Below are positions 43,041 to 52,515 of a DNA stretch of 64,000 nt, piece after piece. A program made the position numbers and the translations under genes. The notes beneath the pieces were generated by a model. The model was not told the origin of the DNA, searched no databases, and was given only the letters and a program-made list of their open reading frames with translations. Position 1 is the stretch's first letter. Each line of letters begins with the position of its first letter. The DNA is from Flavobacterium paronense (GTDB lineage Bacteria > Bacteroidota > Bacteroidia > Flavobacteriales > Flavobacteriaceae): NCBI RefSeq assembly GCF_030409795.1, contig NZ_JAUFQN010000019.1, positions 2,170,001 to 2,234,000 on the forward strand. The letters are read 5' to 3'.

Positions 43041-44321
43041 ATGCAACATATTATTGACCGCTTTGTAAGTTACGTAACTATCGATACCGAGTCAGATCCA
43101 AATTCTGACACAACCCCAAGTACCAAAAAACAGTTTGACCTGGCCAATAAACTGGTAGAAGAACTAAAAACCATCGGTCTGAAAGAAGTCACTATTGATA
43201 AACACGGTTATATCATGGCAACCTTGCCGTCAAATGTTGACCATCAAGTTCCAACAATTGGTTTCATTTCTCACTTTGACACAACTCCGGATTTTACGGG
43301 AAAAGATGTAAAACCACAAATAGTTTCTAACTATGATGGTGGCGATATTGTTTTAAACGCAGCACAAAACATCGTTTTATCTCCTAATTATTTTAAAGAT
43401 TTATTGCTATACAAAGGACAAACGTTAATTACAACCAATGGTTTGACACTTCTTGGTGCCGATGACAAAGCCGGTATCACCGAGATTATAACTGCTATGG
43501 AATATTTGATAAATAATCCTCAAATTAAACACGGAAAAATTCGAGTAGGCTTTACACCCGATGAAGAAATTGGTCGCGGTGCCGATTTTTTTGATGTAAA
43601 AAAGTTTGGTGCAGATTGGGCTTATACTATGGACGGTAGTCAGATTGGCGAATTAGAATATGAAAACTTTAATGCTGCCGGTGTCAAAATCATCTTCAAA
43701 GGGAAAAGCGTTCATCCAGGTTATGCTAAAGGAAAAATGATAAACTCTATGCTTATTGCAAATGATTTTATCAATGAATTGCCTAAAGGAGAAACACCTC
43801 AAGAAACTAAAGGTTACGAGGGTTTCTTCCATGTAACCGGAATTTCGGGAAGTATCGAAGAAAGCAAACTGGATTTAATCATTCGTGACCACGATTTGAA
43901 AAAATTCAAAAAACGTAAAGAACTAGTTCACAAAATCACCAAAAAATTCAATAAAAAATTCGCAAAACAGTTTGGTGAAGATATTGTAATTACGACTATT
44001 AAAGATCAATATTACAATATGAAAGAAAAAGTTGAACCGGTTATGTTTATTGTTGATTTGGCTGAAAAAGCTATGAAATCATTAAACATAAAACCATTAA
44101 TAAAACCTATTCGAGGCGGAACTGACGGTTGCCGTTTATCTTACATGGGGTTACCATGTCCAAATATTTTTGCCGGTGGACATAACTTTCATGGAAAATA
44201 TGAATATGTGCCGGTAGAAAGCATGCAAAAAGCAATTGATGTCATCATCAAAATTGTAGAACTTACTGCTACTACTGATTTTTCTGTAAAAAAAGAGAAA
44301 AAAGGGAAGAAGAAAAAGTAG
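43041..44321 (+). CDS. pepT: Peptidase T (tripeptide aminopeptidase)
   Basis: This 426-residue cytoplasmic M20B zinc peptidase has the metal-site motifs [25 protein letters not shown] and [10 protein letters not shown] with GGHNFHG. It removes the N-terminal residue from tripeptides. The last dozen residues form an unusual Lys-rich tail. It is followed after 23 bp by the OmdA-like gene. Confidence 0.95.
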   Translation: MQHIIDRFVSYVTIDTESDPNSDTTPSTKKQFDLANKLVEELKTIGLKEVTIDKHGYIMATLPSNVDHQVPTIGFISHFDTTPDFTGKDVKPQIVSNYDGGDIVLNAAQNIVLSPNYFKDLLLYKGQTLITTNGLTLLGADDKAGITEIITAMEYLINNPQIKHGKIRVGFTPDEEIGRGADFFDVKKFGADWAYTMDGSQIGELEYENFNAAGVKIIFKGKSVHPGYAKGKMINSMLIANDFINELPKGETPQETKGYEGFFHVTGISGSIEESKLDLIIRDHDLKKFKKRKELVHKITKKFNKKFAKQFGEDIVITTIKDQYYNMKEKVEPVMFIVDLAEKAMKSLNIKPLIKPIRGGTDGCRLSYMGLPCPNIFAGGHNFHGKYEYVPVESMQKAIDVIIKIVELTATTDFSVKKEKKGKKKK

Positions 44322-44344
44322 TAATCACCAACTAGTGATTAGTC

Positions 44345-44926
44345 ATGTCAGAAAAAAAAACTTGGGATAAAATTAATCAATGGGGCGAAGAACTTGCTTT
44401 GTTGCGCGGAATTATTCAAAAAACCGAGTTGGTTGAAACCAATAAATGGGGCGGCGAAGTTTATACCCTTAATAACAAAAACGTATTGGGTATAGCTGGT
44501 TTCAAGAACTATTTTACTCTTTGGTTTTGGAATGGTGTTTTTCTAAAAGACGAAGCTAAGGTGTTGGTAAATGCAAATGAAGGTGTGACAAAAGGTTTGC
44601 GACAATGGCGCTTTACTTTGGCGAAAGATGTTAATGAGAAACTGGTTATACATTATATCAAAGAAGCAATCATCAACGAAAAAGCAGGACTTTCGATTAA
44701 ACCCGAAAAGAAAGAAGCAATGCAATGCGACTTCTTTAAAAATGAATTGAAAAAAGACCGTAAACTGAATGAAGCCTTTGAGCAATTTAGCTCTTATAAA
44801 CAAAAAGAATTTTGGGAATTTATTGCAACCGCCAAACAAGAAAAAACTAAAATCACACGATTTGAAAAAATAAAACCTATGCTTTTGGATGGTAAAGGTT
44901 TGAATGATAAATACAGAAAACAATAA
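44345..44926 (+). CDS. YdeI/OmpD-associated (DUF1801-OmdA) family protein
   Basis: This 193-residue protein has an N-terminal DUF1801 part (LALLRGIIQKTELVETNKWGGEVYT, FWNGVFLKD) and a C-terminal OmdA helix pair (LNEAFEQFSSYKQKEFWEFIATAKQ EKTKITR, cited in two parts). It is cytoplasmic; the function is poorly known. It lies between pepT and an alpha/beta hydrolase, likely in the same transcript. Confidence 0.82.
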   Translation: MSEKKTWDKINQWGEELALLRGIIQKTELVETNKWGGEVYTLNNKNVLGIAGFKNYFTLWFWNGVFLKDEAKVLVNANEGVTKGLRQWRFTLAKDVNEKLVIHYIKEAIINEKAGLSIKPEKKEAMQCDFFKNELKKDRKLNEAFEQFSSYKQKEFWEFIATAKQEKTKITRFEKIKPMLLDGKGLNDKYRKQ

Positions 44927-44935
44927 CCTCAGTTT

Positions 44936-45805
44936 ATGAAAAATAGTTTTTTTAATGTGCGTAAGAACAAGCTGAAAACTATTTTTTTATCGCTATCAAT
45001 CTGCTATTTGATTTTTTGTCAATCGTGCATGAAGATGCGAATGACAAGTAAGGAGACCAAAACCTTTTTTGCTGCTACCAAAACAAACTACATTGATTCA
45101 TCTAAGGAGATAGATGGCTTCACTATTCATTATATAGAAACAGGAAATAAAAATGCCAGTATACTCTTCTTTGTGCATGGCTCACCAGGAAGTTGGGATG
45201 CTTATAAAGATTATCTAAAAGACAGTTTGCTACTAAATAAATTTAGAATGATTTCCATAGACCGAATTGGATTTGGTTACAGTAATTTTGGCCAAGCCGA
45301 AAACTTAAAAACTCAGACTCATATCATTGAAAAATTCACAAAACAAATTGCCAATGGGAAACCTATTTATTTAATCGGACATTCTTTAGGTGGACCAACA
45401 ATTGTACAAATGGCAGCCGAAAAACCTAACGATTATGAAACTTTAGTTATTCTGGCTGGCTCAGTCGATCCTAAAGCTGAAACGCCCGAAAATTGGCGTG
45501 CTGTAATTAAAATAAAACCCATTCGATATATAATTCCAGGTGCGCTTCGCCCTTCCAATGATGAGTTATGGTGGCTGAAAAGTGACTTGTATGATTTGAA
45601 GCCAAAATTGCAGAATATCACTTCGAAAGTAATCATCATGCATGGTACTAAGGACCCTTTGGTTCCTTACAGTAACGTAACATATATGAGAAAGGAATTT
45701 GTAAATGCTAAATCACTTGAAATCATCCCCATAAAAGATGCCGATCATTTTATTCCTTGGGAACATTTTAAAGAAATACGAGATGTGCTTTATAAATTGG
45801 AATAA
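44936..45805 (+). CDS. Alpha/beta hydrolase, membrane-anchored or lipoprotein
   Basis: This 289-residue protein has an N-terminal hydrophobic stretch ending in a possible lipobox (FCQSC near residue 31). The hydrolase fold shows the oxyanion HGSPGSWD, the nucleophile elbow GHSLGG, the acid in HGTKDPLVP and the final DADHFIPWE with catalytic His. It is probably envelope-located; the substrate is unknown. It starts 9 bp after the OmdA-like gene. Confidence 0.82.
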   Translation: MKNSFFNVRKNKLKTIFLSLSICYLIFCQSCMKMRMTSKETKTFFAATKTNYIDSSKEIDGFTIHYIETGNKNASILFFVHGSPGSWDAYKDYLKDSLLLNKFRMISIDRIGFGYSNFGQAENLKTQTHIIEKFTKQIANGKPIYLIGHSLGGPTIVQMAAEKPNDYETLVILAGSVDPKAETPENWRAVIKIKPIRYIIPGALRPSNDELWWLKSDLYDLKPKLQNITSKVIIMHGTKDPLVPYSNVTYMRKEFVNAKSLEIIPIKDADHFIPWEHFKEIRDVLYKLE

Positions 45806-45813
45806 AAAACGAA

Positions 45814-45873
45814 ACCGCAAATTAGCAAATTAAAATCACAGCATCTGTAATAAATAATTTGCGAATTTGCGGT
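45814..45873. repeat. Long inverted repeat between convergent genes
   Basis: ACCGCAAATTAGCAAATTA (45814-45832) is mirrored by TAATTTGCGAATTTGCGGT (45855-45873) with one mismatch. It may act as a bidirectional terminator without T-run, or be a dispersed palindrome. Confidence 0.6.
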
Positions 45874-45893
45874 AAATATTTTAGAAGCTAAAC

Positions 45894-46169
45894 TTAAGCT
45901 TTCTTATTCAACGCTGCTGTTAATTCTAACGAAATAGCAGAACGCTCAATTTTAAGTTTTCCTGACATGGTTTCAATCACGGCTGTAGTTTCTGTTAGCT
46001 CAGCTATTTTTCCATGAAAACCACTTTTAGTAATGATTTTATCGCCTACTTTTAAAGCTGCTTCGAATTCTTTTTCTTGTTTGATTTTCTTTTGTTGTGG
46101 CCTGATCATAAAGAAATAGATAACCACAAACATTAGTAAAAACGGCAAAAACTGACTTATTTGTCCCAT
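45894..46169 (-). CDS. yajC: Preprotein translocase accessory subunit YajC
   Basis: This 91-residue protein has one N-terminal membrane helix (about 6-22), the MIRPQQKK motif and VGDKIITKSGFHGKIAEL. It joins SecDF at the translocon. It lies 10 bp after nusB on the same strand, a common Bacteroidota order. Confidence 0.93.
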   Translation of the reverse strand: MGQISQFLPFLLMFVVIYFFMIRPQQKKIKQEKEFEAALKVGDKIITKSGFHGKIAELTETTAVIETMSGKLKIERSAISLELTAALNKKA

Positions 46170-46179
46170 AATAATAAAT

Positions 46180-47124
46180 TTAATTTTGAATTAATCCTCT
46201 TCCTGTTTTTTGAATTTTATTTTCGTTTTGAAATTCTTTGACCAAATTGTCTAATATTCCATTAATAAAGATGCTGCTTTTTGGAGTTGAATATTCTTTG
46301 GCTAATTCCAAATATTCGTTGATTGTCACTTTTACCGGAATTGACGGGAATTTTAAAAACTCACAGATAGCCATTTTCAAAATGATGGTATCTATTTCCG
46401 CAATCCTTTCAGCATCCCAATTTGGAGTCTTGTCGATGTATTCTTTGGCCAGTTCAATTTCATTTAGCACTGTTTTTCTAAAAAGCAAGCTCACAAATTC
46501 CTGATCTTCCTGGTCTTTGTATAACTTGGTTACTCTAAATTCGGCTGATTCTGAAATTTGCTTTAACTGTTTCTGAATTTGGGTATTCACTAAAGGAATA
46601 TCATCAACCCATGTTAGCTTGTTGTCTTCCAAATATTCGTATAATTTTTCATTTGGCGCAATTAACTCAGTAAACATATCGACCACAAACTCTTTATCTT
46701 CTTCAAAAGAACTTTTTTTGGTACTCATGTATTTCTGATACAATTCACTTTGTTTGATTTCGTTAAGTAAAATCAAAATATAATCATCGTTCATCGACCA
46801 ATTGTTAATCTTTCTTTTTTCTAAAGCAATACTTAATGAGCTGTTGTCTTCTAATAATTGAAGAACCGCATTGTTAACAAATTTTTTATTGGGATTTTTT
46901 TCTTCGGGTGTTGCTAAATGTTTTTTGCTCGAAGCTTCAAGAAAGACAACTTCTTTTTTTCTGATTTCAATCAGTGAAGACATCATGATTAGATACAAAT
47001 CCTGAATACTATCGATACTGTGAAGTAAAAACTTCTCTTCTTTTTCAATATCATCAGAACTTTTTTGATGCAATGCATAAATGGATTGCATTACTTTAAC
47101 TCGGATATGTCTTCTATTTAACAC
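46180..47124 (-). CDS. nusB: Transcription antitermination factor NusB (long form)
   Basis: This 314-residue protein has a start typical of NusB (LNRRHIRVKVMQSIYA) and the family C-terminal core (FRKTVLNEIELAKEYIDKT, ILKMAICEFL, PVKVTINEYLELAKEYSTPKS). It is about twice the length of E. coli NusB because of an inserted helical middle, as is normal in Bacteroidota. It acts in rRNA antitermination. It is operonic with yajC. Confidence 0.92.
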   Translation of the reverse strand: MLNRRHIRVKVMQSIYALHQKSSDDIEKEEKFLLHSIDSIQDLYLIMMSSLIEIRKKEVVFLEASSKKHLATPEEKNPNKKFVNNAVLQLLEDNSSLSIALEKRKINNWSMNDDYILILLNEIKQSELYQKYMSTKKSSFEEDKEFVVDMFTELIAPNEKLYEYLEDNKLTWVDDIPLVNTQIQKQLKQISESAEFRVTKLYKDQEDQEFVSLLFRKTVLNEIELAKEYIDKTPNWDAERIAEIDTIILKMAICEFLKFPSIPVKVTINEYLELAKEYSTPKSSIFINGILDNLVKEFQNENKIQKTGRGLIQN

Positions 47125-47142
47125 CTGTAAGAACTTTTAAAA

Positions 47143-47171
47143 ATTAACAAAGCGAAAGAAAATCTTTCGCT
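47143..47171 (-). terminator. Terminator after leucine dehydrogenase
   Basis: AGCGAAAGA and TCTTTCGCT arms with a 3-nt loop; on the minus strand a TTGTTAATTTTT stretch follows. Confidence 0.65.
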
Positions 47172-47207
47172 CTGCAAAAATAGTAATTATTTTATTTTGA
47201 AACGGCT

Positions 47208-48314
47208 TTATTTAGAAGCGTTTTCTTTTTTTCTTTCATCAATTCTGTTTTGAGCTATTTGCATAGCTGCTTGTTGTGTGGTCAAATTATTGTTGTCCGC
47301 AAAACTAAATATCTCAAGTGTAGTGTTATAAATGTTTTCCGTTTTTCTGATTGCTTCCCCGTCACTATATTTATATAATTCGCCATAAACATTTATGATT
47401 CCACCTGCATTAATCAAGAAATCAGGTGCATAAGCAATACCTCTTTCTCTTAAAATTGGTCCATGAATAGCCTCAACCGCTAATTGATTATTAGCTGCAC
47501 CTGCAATTACTTTAGCTCTAATTTTATAAATAGTATCGTCATTGATTGTGGCACCTAAAGCACAAGGCGAATAAATATCAACATCTGCGCTGTAAATATC
47601 TGCTCCTGTGAAAATTTTAGCTCCATATTTCGCAACCATATTTTCCATTTTGTCCTGGTAAATATCCGTTACAAAAACAAGAGCTCCTTCTTTAGTCAAA
47701 TGACTAATTAAAGTCTCTCCAACATGACCGTTTCCTTGAACCAGAACTTTCTTTCCGGCTAAACTATCAGAACCAAACTGATATTTTGTCGCCGCTTTCA
47801 TTCCCATGTAAACACCATAAGCAGTTACTGGAGAAGGATTACCCGAACCTCCTTTTTCAATAGAGATTCCGGTAACATATTTAGTTACTTCATGAATCCT
47901 GTTCATATCTTCGGTGGTAGTTCCAACATCTTCTGCTGTAATGTACTTTCCACTAAGAGAATTTACAAATTGACCAAAACGTGTAATCATTTCCGGAGTT
48001 TTATCTGCTTTAGCATCACCAATAATTACGGCTTTCCCTCCACCCAGATTTAAACCTGTTATGGCAGATTTATAGGTCATTCCGCGTGAAAGACGCAAAA
48101 CATCATTCAAAGCTTCCCATTCGTTCTCATAATTCCACATTCTTGTTCCACCCAATGCTGGTCCCAAAACTGAATTATGAATTCCAATAATTGCTTTTAA
48201 TCCTGTATCTTTGTCATTACAAAAAACAATTTGTTCATGATTATCAAAAGATAGTTGACCAAAAACGGGATTCATTTTTTTAAGTTCTGTTGGTGTAGTG
48301 ATTTCTGATGTCAT
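47208..48314 (-). CDS. Leucine dehydrogenase (Glu/Leu/Phe/Val family)
   Basis: This 368-residue enzyme has the catalytic Lys region (LGGGKAVI), the GGTRMW segment, TAEDVGT and the NAD-binding fingerprint VLVQGNGHVGE. It catalyses reversible NAD-dependent deamination of branched-chain amino acids in the cytoplasm, feeding branched fatty acid synthesis. It has a typical length and is transcribed separately from nusB, with its own terminator. Confidence 0.92.
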   Translation of the reverse strand: MTSEITTPTELKKMNPVFGQLSFDNHEQIVFCNDKDTGLKAIIGIHNSVLGPALGGTRMWNYENEWEALNDVLRLSRGMTYKSAITGLNLGGGKAVIIGDAKADKTPEMITRFGQFVNSLSGKYITAEDVGTTTEDMNRIHEVTKYVTGISIEKGGSGNPSPVTAYGVYMGMKAATKYQFGSDSLAGKKVLVQGNGHVGETLISHLTKEGALVFVTDIYQDKMENMVAKYGAKIFTGADIYSADVDIYSPCALGATINDDTIYKIRAKVIAGAANNQLAVEAIHGPILRERGIAYAPDFLINAGGIINVYGELYKYSDGEAIRKTENIYNTTLEIFSFADNNNLTTQQAAMQIAQNRIDERKKENASK

Positions 48315-48507
48315 TTGTATTAATTTAAATTTAGAATTTTCTAGAAAATCAAGACAAAATTATAATTTTATTCAATAAAATTCATTTAAATCAAAATAAA
48401 TTGATAATTTATTAATATAATCCGTTTATTTAAAGAATATAACAATTTGATTGTTTTTAGTTTTTTAACAAAAAAAAGTTTTTAAAATCCGAATTTGCCA
48501 ATTTTCA

Positions 48508-50265
48508 ATGAAAGAACTTCAGTATTTAAACAAATATTTTGTCAAATATAAATTCCATTTTTTATTGGGAATTATCATTACTATTGTTGCACAAATTTTT
48601 TCTCTCTTCACACCAAAACTCATTAGCAAATCATTTAAAGCTATTGAAGAATTCCATAAAAATAATATAAGTTCTGAAGTGATTAAAACCGAATTAATTC
48701 ATAATATCTTATGGATTGTGGGTACAACATTAATTGCCGGAGTTTTAACTTTCTTGATGAGACAAACCTTAATAGTTATGTCGCGTCACGTCGAATTTGA
48801 TTTGAAAAATGAAGTCTTTAAACATTATGAAGTTTTAGATCAGAATTTTTATAAACGCAATCGTACAGGTGATTTAATGAATCGTATCAGCGAAGACGTA
48901 GCCAAAGTCCGTATGTATGTTGGGCCAGCCGTAATGTATACCATCAACACCTTTATTCGATTTACAGTTGTTATAATATATATGTATAACGTCTCTCCAT
49001 TATTGACTTTTTATACTATTTTCCCGTTGCCAATTCTTTCCTTTATTATTTTCAGATTGAGTAAGGAAATCAATAAACGCAGCACTATATTCCAACAATA
49101 TTTATCTAAAGTTTCCAGTTTTACTCAAGAAATATTTTCAGGAATACGTGTGTTAAAAGCCTATTCTCTTGAAAAACAATACCAAAATAATTTAGAAGAT
49201 TTAGCAAAAGAAAGCAAAACAAAAAGCATGAGTTTAGCAATTGTGCAATCGCTTTTTGGTCCGTTAATGATTGCGCTTATTGGTGTTAGTAATCTGATAG
49301 TAATTTATTTTGGTGGAATGATGTACATCAACGGAACAATTAAAAGTATTGGAACCATTGCCGAATTCATTCTCTATGTCAATATGTTGACATGGCCTGT
49401 AGCTTCTATTGGTTGGGTTTCGTCTTTGGTTCAAGAAGCGGAAGCTTCACAGAAAAGAATTAATGAATTCCTGAAAATTGAACCTGAAATTAAAAACAAA
49501 ACCACTGAGAAATCTAACATTCAAGGCGAGATTGCATTTAACAATGTAACTTTCACCTACGAGGATACCGAAATAACTGCTTTACAAAACATATCATTTA
49601 AAGTTAAAAAAGGAGAAACTTTAGCGATTTTGGGTAAGACCGGTTCAGGAAAATCAAGTATTTTATCATTGATTACCCGAATGTATGATATCAAAGAAGG
49701 TACAATAACTATCGACGGCAAAAAGATTGACCAAGTTAATTTATATGATTTGAGAGACAGTATTGGTATTGTACCTCAAGATGCATTTCTATTTTCGGAC
49801 TCCATTAAAAACAACATAAAATTTGGTAAAGAAAACGCTACTGATGATGAGGTTATAAATGCAGCAAAAAAAGCAGTTGTCCATGACAATATAGTAAATT
49901 TCAAAAAGCAATACGAAACCATTTTGGGCGAAAGAGGTATCACACTGTCCGGTGGTCAAAAGCAACGTGTTTCTATTGCGCGAGCAATTATCAAAAATCC
50001 TGAAATATTGTTGTTTGACGATTGTCTTTCGGCTGTTGATACTGAAACAGAAGAGCAAATTTTGAATAATCTTCTTGAAATCTCAAAAGACAAAACTACT
50101 ATTATTGTGAGTCACCGTGTTTCTTCAGCAAAAAATGCAGACAAAATTATTATCATCGACGAAGGTCAAATTATTCAAGAAGGCACTCATAATCAATTAG
50201 TAAACCAAGAGGGTTATTATGCCGAATTGTATGCGAAACAACTTTCAGAAAAAGAATTAAACTAA
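48508..50265 (+). CDS. ABC exporter, fused permease and ATPase (MsbA-like)
   Basis: This 585-residue half-transporter has six membrane helices (about 1-320) and a nucleotide-binding domain with Walker A GKTGSGKS, Q-loop IVPQDAFLFS, signature LSGGQKQR and Walker B LLFDD. The catalytic Glu after Walker B is replaced by Asp (FDDCLSAVD), which usually lowers ATP hydrolysis and is seen in related Bacteroidota transporters. Inner membrane; it probably exports lipid or drug. Confidence 0.9.
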   Translation: MKELQYLNKYFVKYKFHFLLGIIITIVAQIFSLFTPKLISKSFKAIEEFHKNNISSEVIKTELIHNILWIVGTTLIAGVLTFLMRQTLIVMSRHVEFDLKNEVFKHYEVLDQNFYKRNRTGDLMNRISEDVAKVRMYVGPAVMYTINTFIRFTVVIIYMYNVSPLLTFYTIFPLPILSFIIFRLSKEINKRSTIFQQYLSKVSSFTQEIFSGIRVLKAYSLEKQYQNNLEDLAKESKTKSMSLAIVQSLFGPLMIALIGVSNLIVIYFGGMMYINGTIKSIGTIAEFILYVNMLTWPVASIGWVSSLVQEAEASQKRINEFLKIEPEIKNKTTEKSNIQGEIAFNNVTFTYEDTEITALQNISFKVKKGETLAILGKTGSGKSSILSLITRMYDIKEGTITIDGKKIDQVNLYDLRDSIGIVPQDAFLFSDSIKNNIKFGKENATDDEVINAAKKAVVHDNIVNFKKQYETILGERGITLSGGQKQRVSIARAIIKNPEILLFDDCLSAVDTETEEQILNNLLEISKDKTTIIVSHRVSSAKNADKIIIIDEGQIIQEGTHNQLVNQEGYYAELYAKQLSEKELN

Positions 50266-50335
50266 ATGTTGTTTCGTAACAAAAAATTTACCATTTTTGA
50301 ACTGTATTGAAACACTACTAATTGACCGAAAGTAT

Positions 50336-50713
50336 ATGAGAGAAAATGATATGTTAGAAAAAGATGAGATTTTTTCTAAAGTTTTAAGAGCCGGAAGAAG
50401 AACATATTTCTTCGATGTGAGAGCTACAAAAGCCGATGATTACTACATTACCATTACAGAAAGTAAAAAATTTACAGAAGAAGATGGTTCTTTTCACTTC
50501 AAAAAACACAAAATTTATTTATACAAAGAAGACTTCGCAGCTTTCTCAGAAATTTTAGAAGAAATGACCGCTTATGTTTTAAACCACAAAGGCGAAGAAG
50601 TGATATCTGAAAGACATCAAAGAGATTTTAAAAGAGAATACCAACAAGAAACTGTTGAAGAGAAACCTGCTTCAGAAAAAAGTTTCACAGATATTGATTT
50701 TGACGATATTTAA
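50336..50713 (+). CDS. DUF3276 (PUR-alpha-like) nucleic-acid-binding protein
   Basis: The ATG at 50336 gives 125 residues starting MRENDMLEKDEIFSK. It has the PUR-repeat pattern IFSKVLRAGRRTYFFDVRATK and YYITITESKK, then FHFKKHKIYLYKEDF. The relative in Borrelia binds DNA and RNA. The C-terminal tail is acidic. A TTG at 50297 would add 13 residues and is unlikely to be the start. It follows the ABC exporter by 70 bp. Confidence 0.85.
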   Translation: MRENDMLEKDEIFSKVLRAGRRTYFFDVRATKADDYYITITESKKFTEEDGSFHFKKHKIYLYKEDFAAFSEILEEMTAYVLNHKGEEVISERHQRDFKREYQQETVEEKPASEKSFTDIDFDDI

Positions 50714-50741
50714 GTTTAAGTAATTAGGCATTAACCATATT

Positions 50742-50778
50742 TAAAAGTCCGAAGCTATATAGTTTTGGACTTTTTTTT
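50742..50778. terminator. Terminator between DUF3276 gene and csaA
   Basis: AAAAGTCC(g)AA pairs with TT(t)TGGACTTTT, flanked by a T-run and A-run; it serves both convergent genes. Confidence 0.75.
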
Positions 50779-51118
50779 ATCCTATCCTCAACCCATTTTC
50801 TACTTTTAAATCAGAAGAAAGTAATACAATATCTTTCTCCAAACCAACAGAACCAAGAACTAAACATTCACTCATAAAAGTACCTATTTGTTTCTTCGGA
50901 AAATTAACAACAGCTACAATTTGTTTGCCAATTAATGCTTCTTTACTATACCGTTTTGTAATTTGGGCTGATGATTTTTTAATTCCAATTGCGGAACCAA
51001 AATCAATCTTCAATTGGTATGCCGGATTTCTAGCTTGAGGAAATTCATTAACTTCTATGATGGTTCCTATACGCATAGTTACTTTTTCGAAATCTTCCCA
51101 AGAAAGTAAATGTTCCAT
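50777..51118 (-). CDS. csaA: tRNA-binding domain protein CsaA
   Basis: This 113-residue cytoplasmic protein has the EMAP/Arc1p-type OB fold: FEKVTMRIGTIIEVNEFPQARNPAYQLKIDFG, KSSAQITKRYSKEALIGKQIVAVVNFPKK and the GSVG segment near the end (cited in parts). CsaA binds tRNA and has chaperone-like activity in Bacillus. Confidence 0.9.
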   Translation of the reverse strand: MEHLLSWEDFEKVTMRIGTIIEVNEFPQARNPAYQLKIDFGSAIGIKKSSAQITKRYSKEALIGKQIVAVVNFPKKQIGTFMSECLVLGSVGLEKDIVLLSSDLKVENGLRIG

Positions 51119-51225
51119 AAAAATTTCGTTTGTATAGTTTTTATATAGTTATAAATGTAGTAAAAACATTTTATTTTATTAATTTTAAAGAATTAATATA
51201 CATTCAAAAAAAATACATTTTCTAA

Positions 51226-52452
51226 ATGAAAATAGCCCTTTTCACTAATGAATTTCCGCCGAATATTTATGGTGGCGCCGGTGTTCATATCGATTTTTTA
51301 AGTAAGGAATTAGCTAAATTAGGTGACGTTGAAGTACGCTGCTTTGGCAATCAAAACGAGCATACATCAACTATGAACGTTTTGGGAATTCAATCTTCTT
51401 TGACTAAAATGGAAGATGCAACAAATCCGCATATTAAAATGTTTCAGAATTTGAGTAAAAATGTTGAGATGTCACAGCATACGATACAAGCTGACGTTAT
51501 TCATTGTCATACTTGGTACACACACTTGGCCGGAATATTCTCGCGCGAATTGCTTCAAGTTCCTTTAATTCTCACCACACATAGTTTAGAAACACATCGT
51601 CCTTGGAAAGTAGAACAATTAGGGAATGGCTATTTTCTCTCGCGTTGGATAGAACATAAAGCGTATAATACTGCCGATGGCGTTATTGCTGTTAGTGAAC
51701 AAATGAAAACGGATGTAGTAGAAGCCTACGGAATCAAACCTGAAAAAGTAACCGTTATTCACAACGGCATTGATCCAGAATTTTACAAACCTACTTTTGA
51801 CAACCAATTATTAGAAGAATACGGCATTAATCCAAACATTCCTTTTGTACTTTTTGTTGGGCGAATTACGCGTCAAAAAGGAATCTCACAATTAATTTCG
51901 GCGGCAAAGTATTTTTCGAAAAATTGTCAAATTGTATTGTGTGCCGGTGCACCAGACACTCCAGAAATAGCAAAAGAAACCGAAGAACTTATTGCCGATT
52001 TAAAATCGCAACGTGATGGTGTTATTTTAATTTCAGAAATGTTGCCACGCGAAAAAGTCAAAGTATTATATAGCCATGCTCGAGTTTTTGCTTGCCCTTC
52101 GCTTTATGAACCTTTTGGAATTATTAATTTGGAAGCGTTATCGTGCGAAACTCCAGTTGTAGGAAGTGCTGTTGGTGGTATTCCTGAAATAATTCAAGAA
52201 GGAAAAACAGGTTACTTAATTCCACTTGAAAGTATTTCTCGAACCGATTTTAATCCGAAAAATCCAGAAGCATTTCAAAAGAACTTTGCAGAAAAAATCA
52301 ATCAATTAATAGCCGATGAAAATTTAGCCAAAACAATGGGAAAGGCAGGAAGAGAAAGAGTTTTAGAAATATTCAGTTGGGAATCTATTGCCAAAAAAAC
52401 ATTTAACTATTACCAAGAAGTCATAACCCGATTCGAAAAAGAAAAAGCATAA
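51226..52452 (+). CDS. Glycogen synthase, GT4 family (corynebacterial-type GlgA)
   Basis: This 408-residue glycosyltransferase has the N-terminal NEFPPNIYGGAGVHIDFLS, HCHTWYTHL, IHNGIDPEFY and the E-x7-E motif EPFGIINLEALSCETPVVGSAVGG (parts EPFGIINLE and SAVGG). It belongs to the GT4 glycogen synthase group. It is followed by glgC after 63 bp, so the pair supplies ADP-glucose and elongates glycogen. Confidence 0.88.
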   Translation: MKIALFTNEFPPNIYGGAGVHIDFLSKELAKLGDVEVRCFGNQNEHTSTMNVLGIQSSLTKMEDATNPHIKMFQNLSKNVEMSQHTIQADVIHCHTWYTHLAGIFSRELLQVPLILTTHSLETHRPWKVEQLGNGYFLSRWIEHKAYNTADGVIAVSEQMKTDVVEAYGIKPEKVTVIHNGIDPEFYKPTFDNQLLEEYGINPNIPFVLFVGRITRQKGISQLISAAKYFSKNCQIVLCAGAPDTPEIAKETEELIADLKSQRDGVILISEMLPREKVKVLYSHARVFACPSLYEPFGIINLEALSCETPVVGSAVGGIPEIIQEGKTGYLIPLESISRTDFNPKNPEAFQKNFAEKINQLIADENLAKTMGKAGRERVLEIFSWESIAKKTFNYYQEVITRFEKEKA

Positions 52453-52515
52453 AATAACAAAGAGGATCAGATTGTTTTGCTTAATAGCTAGCAACTCCTC
52501 GCAATGACATAAAAA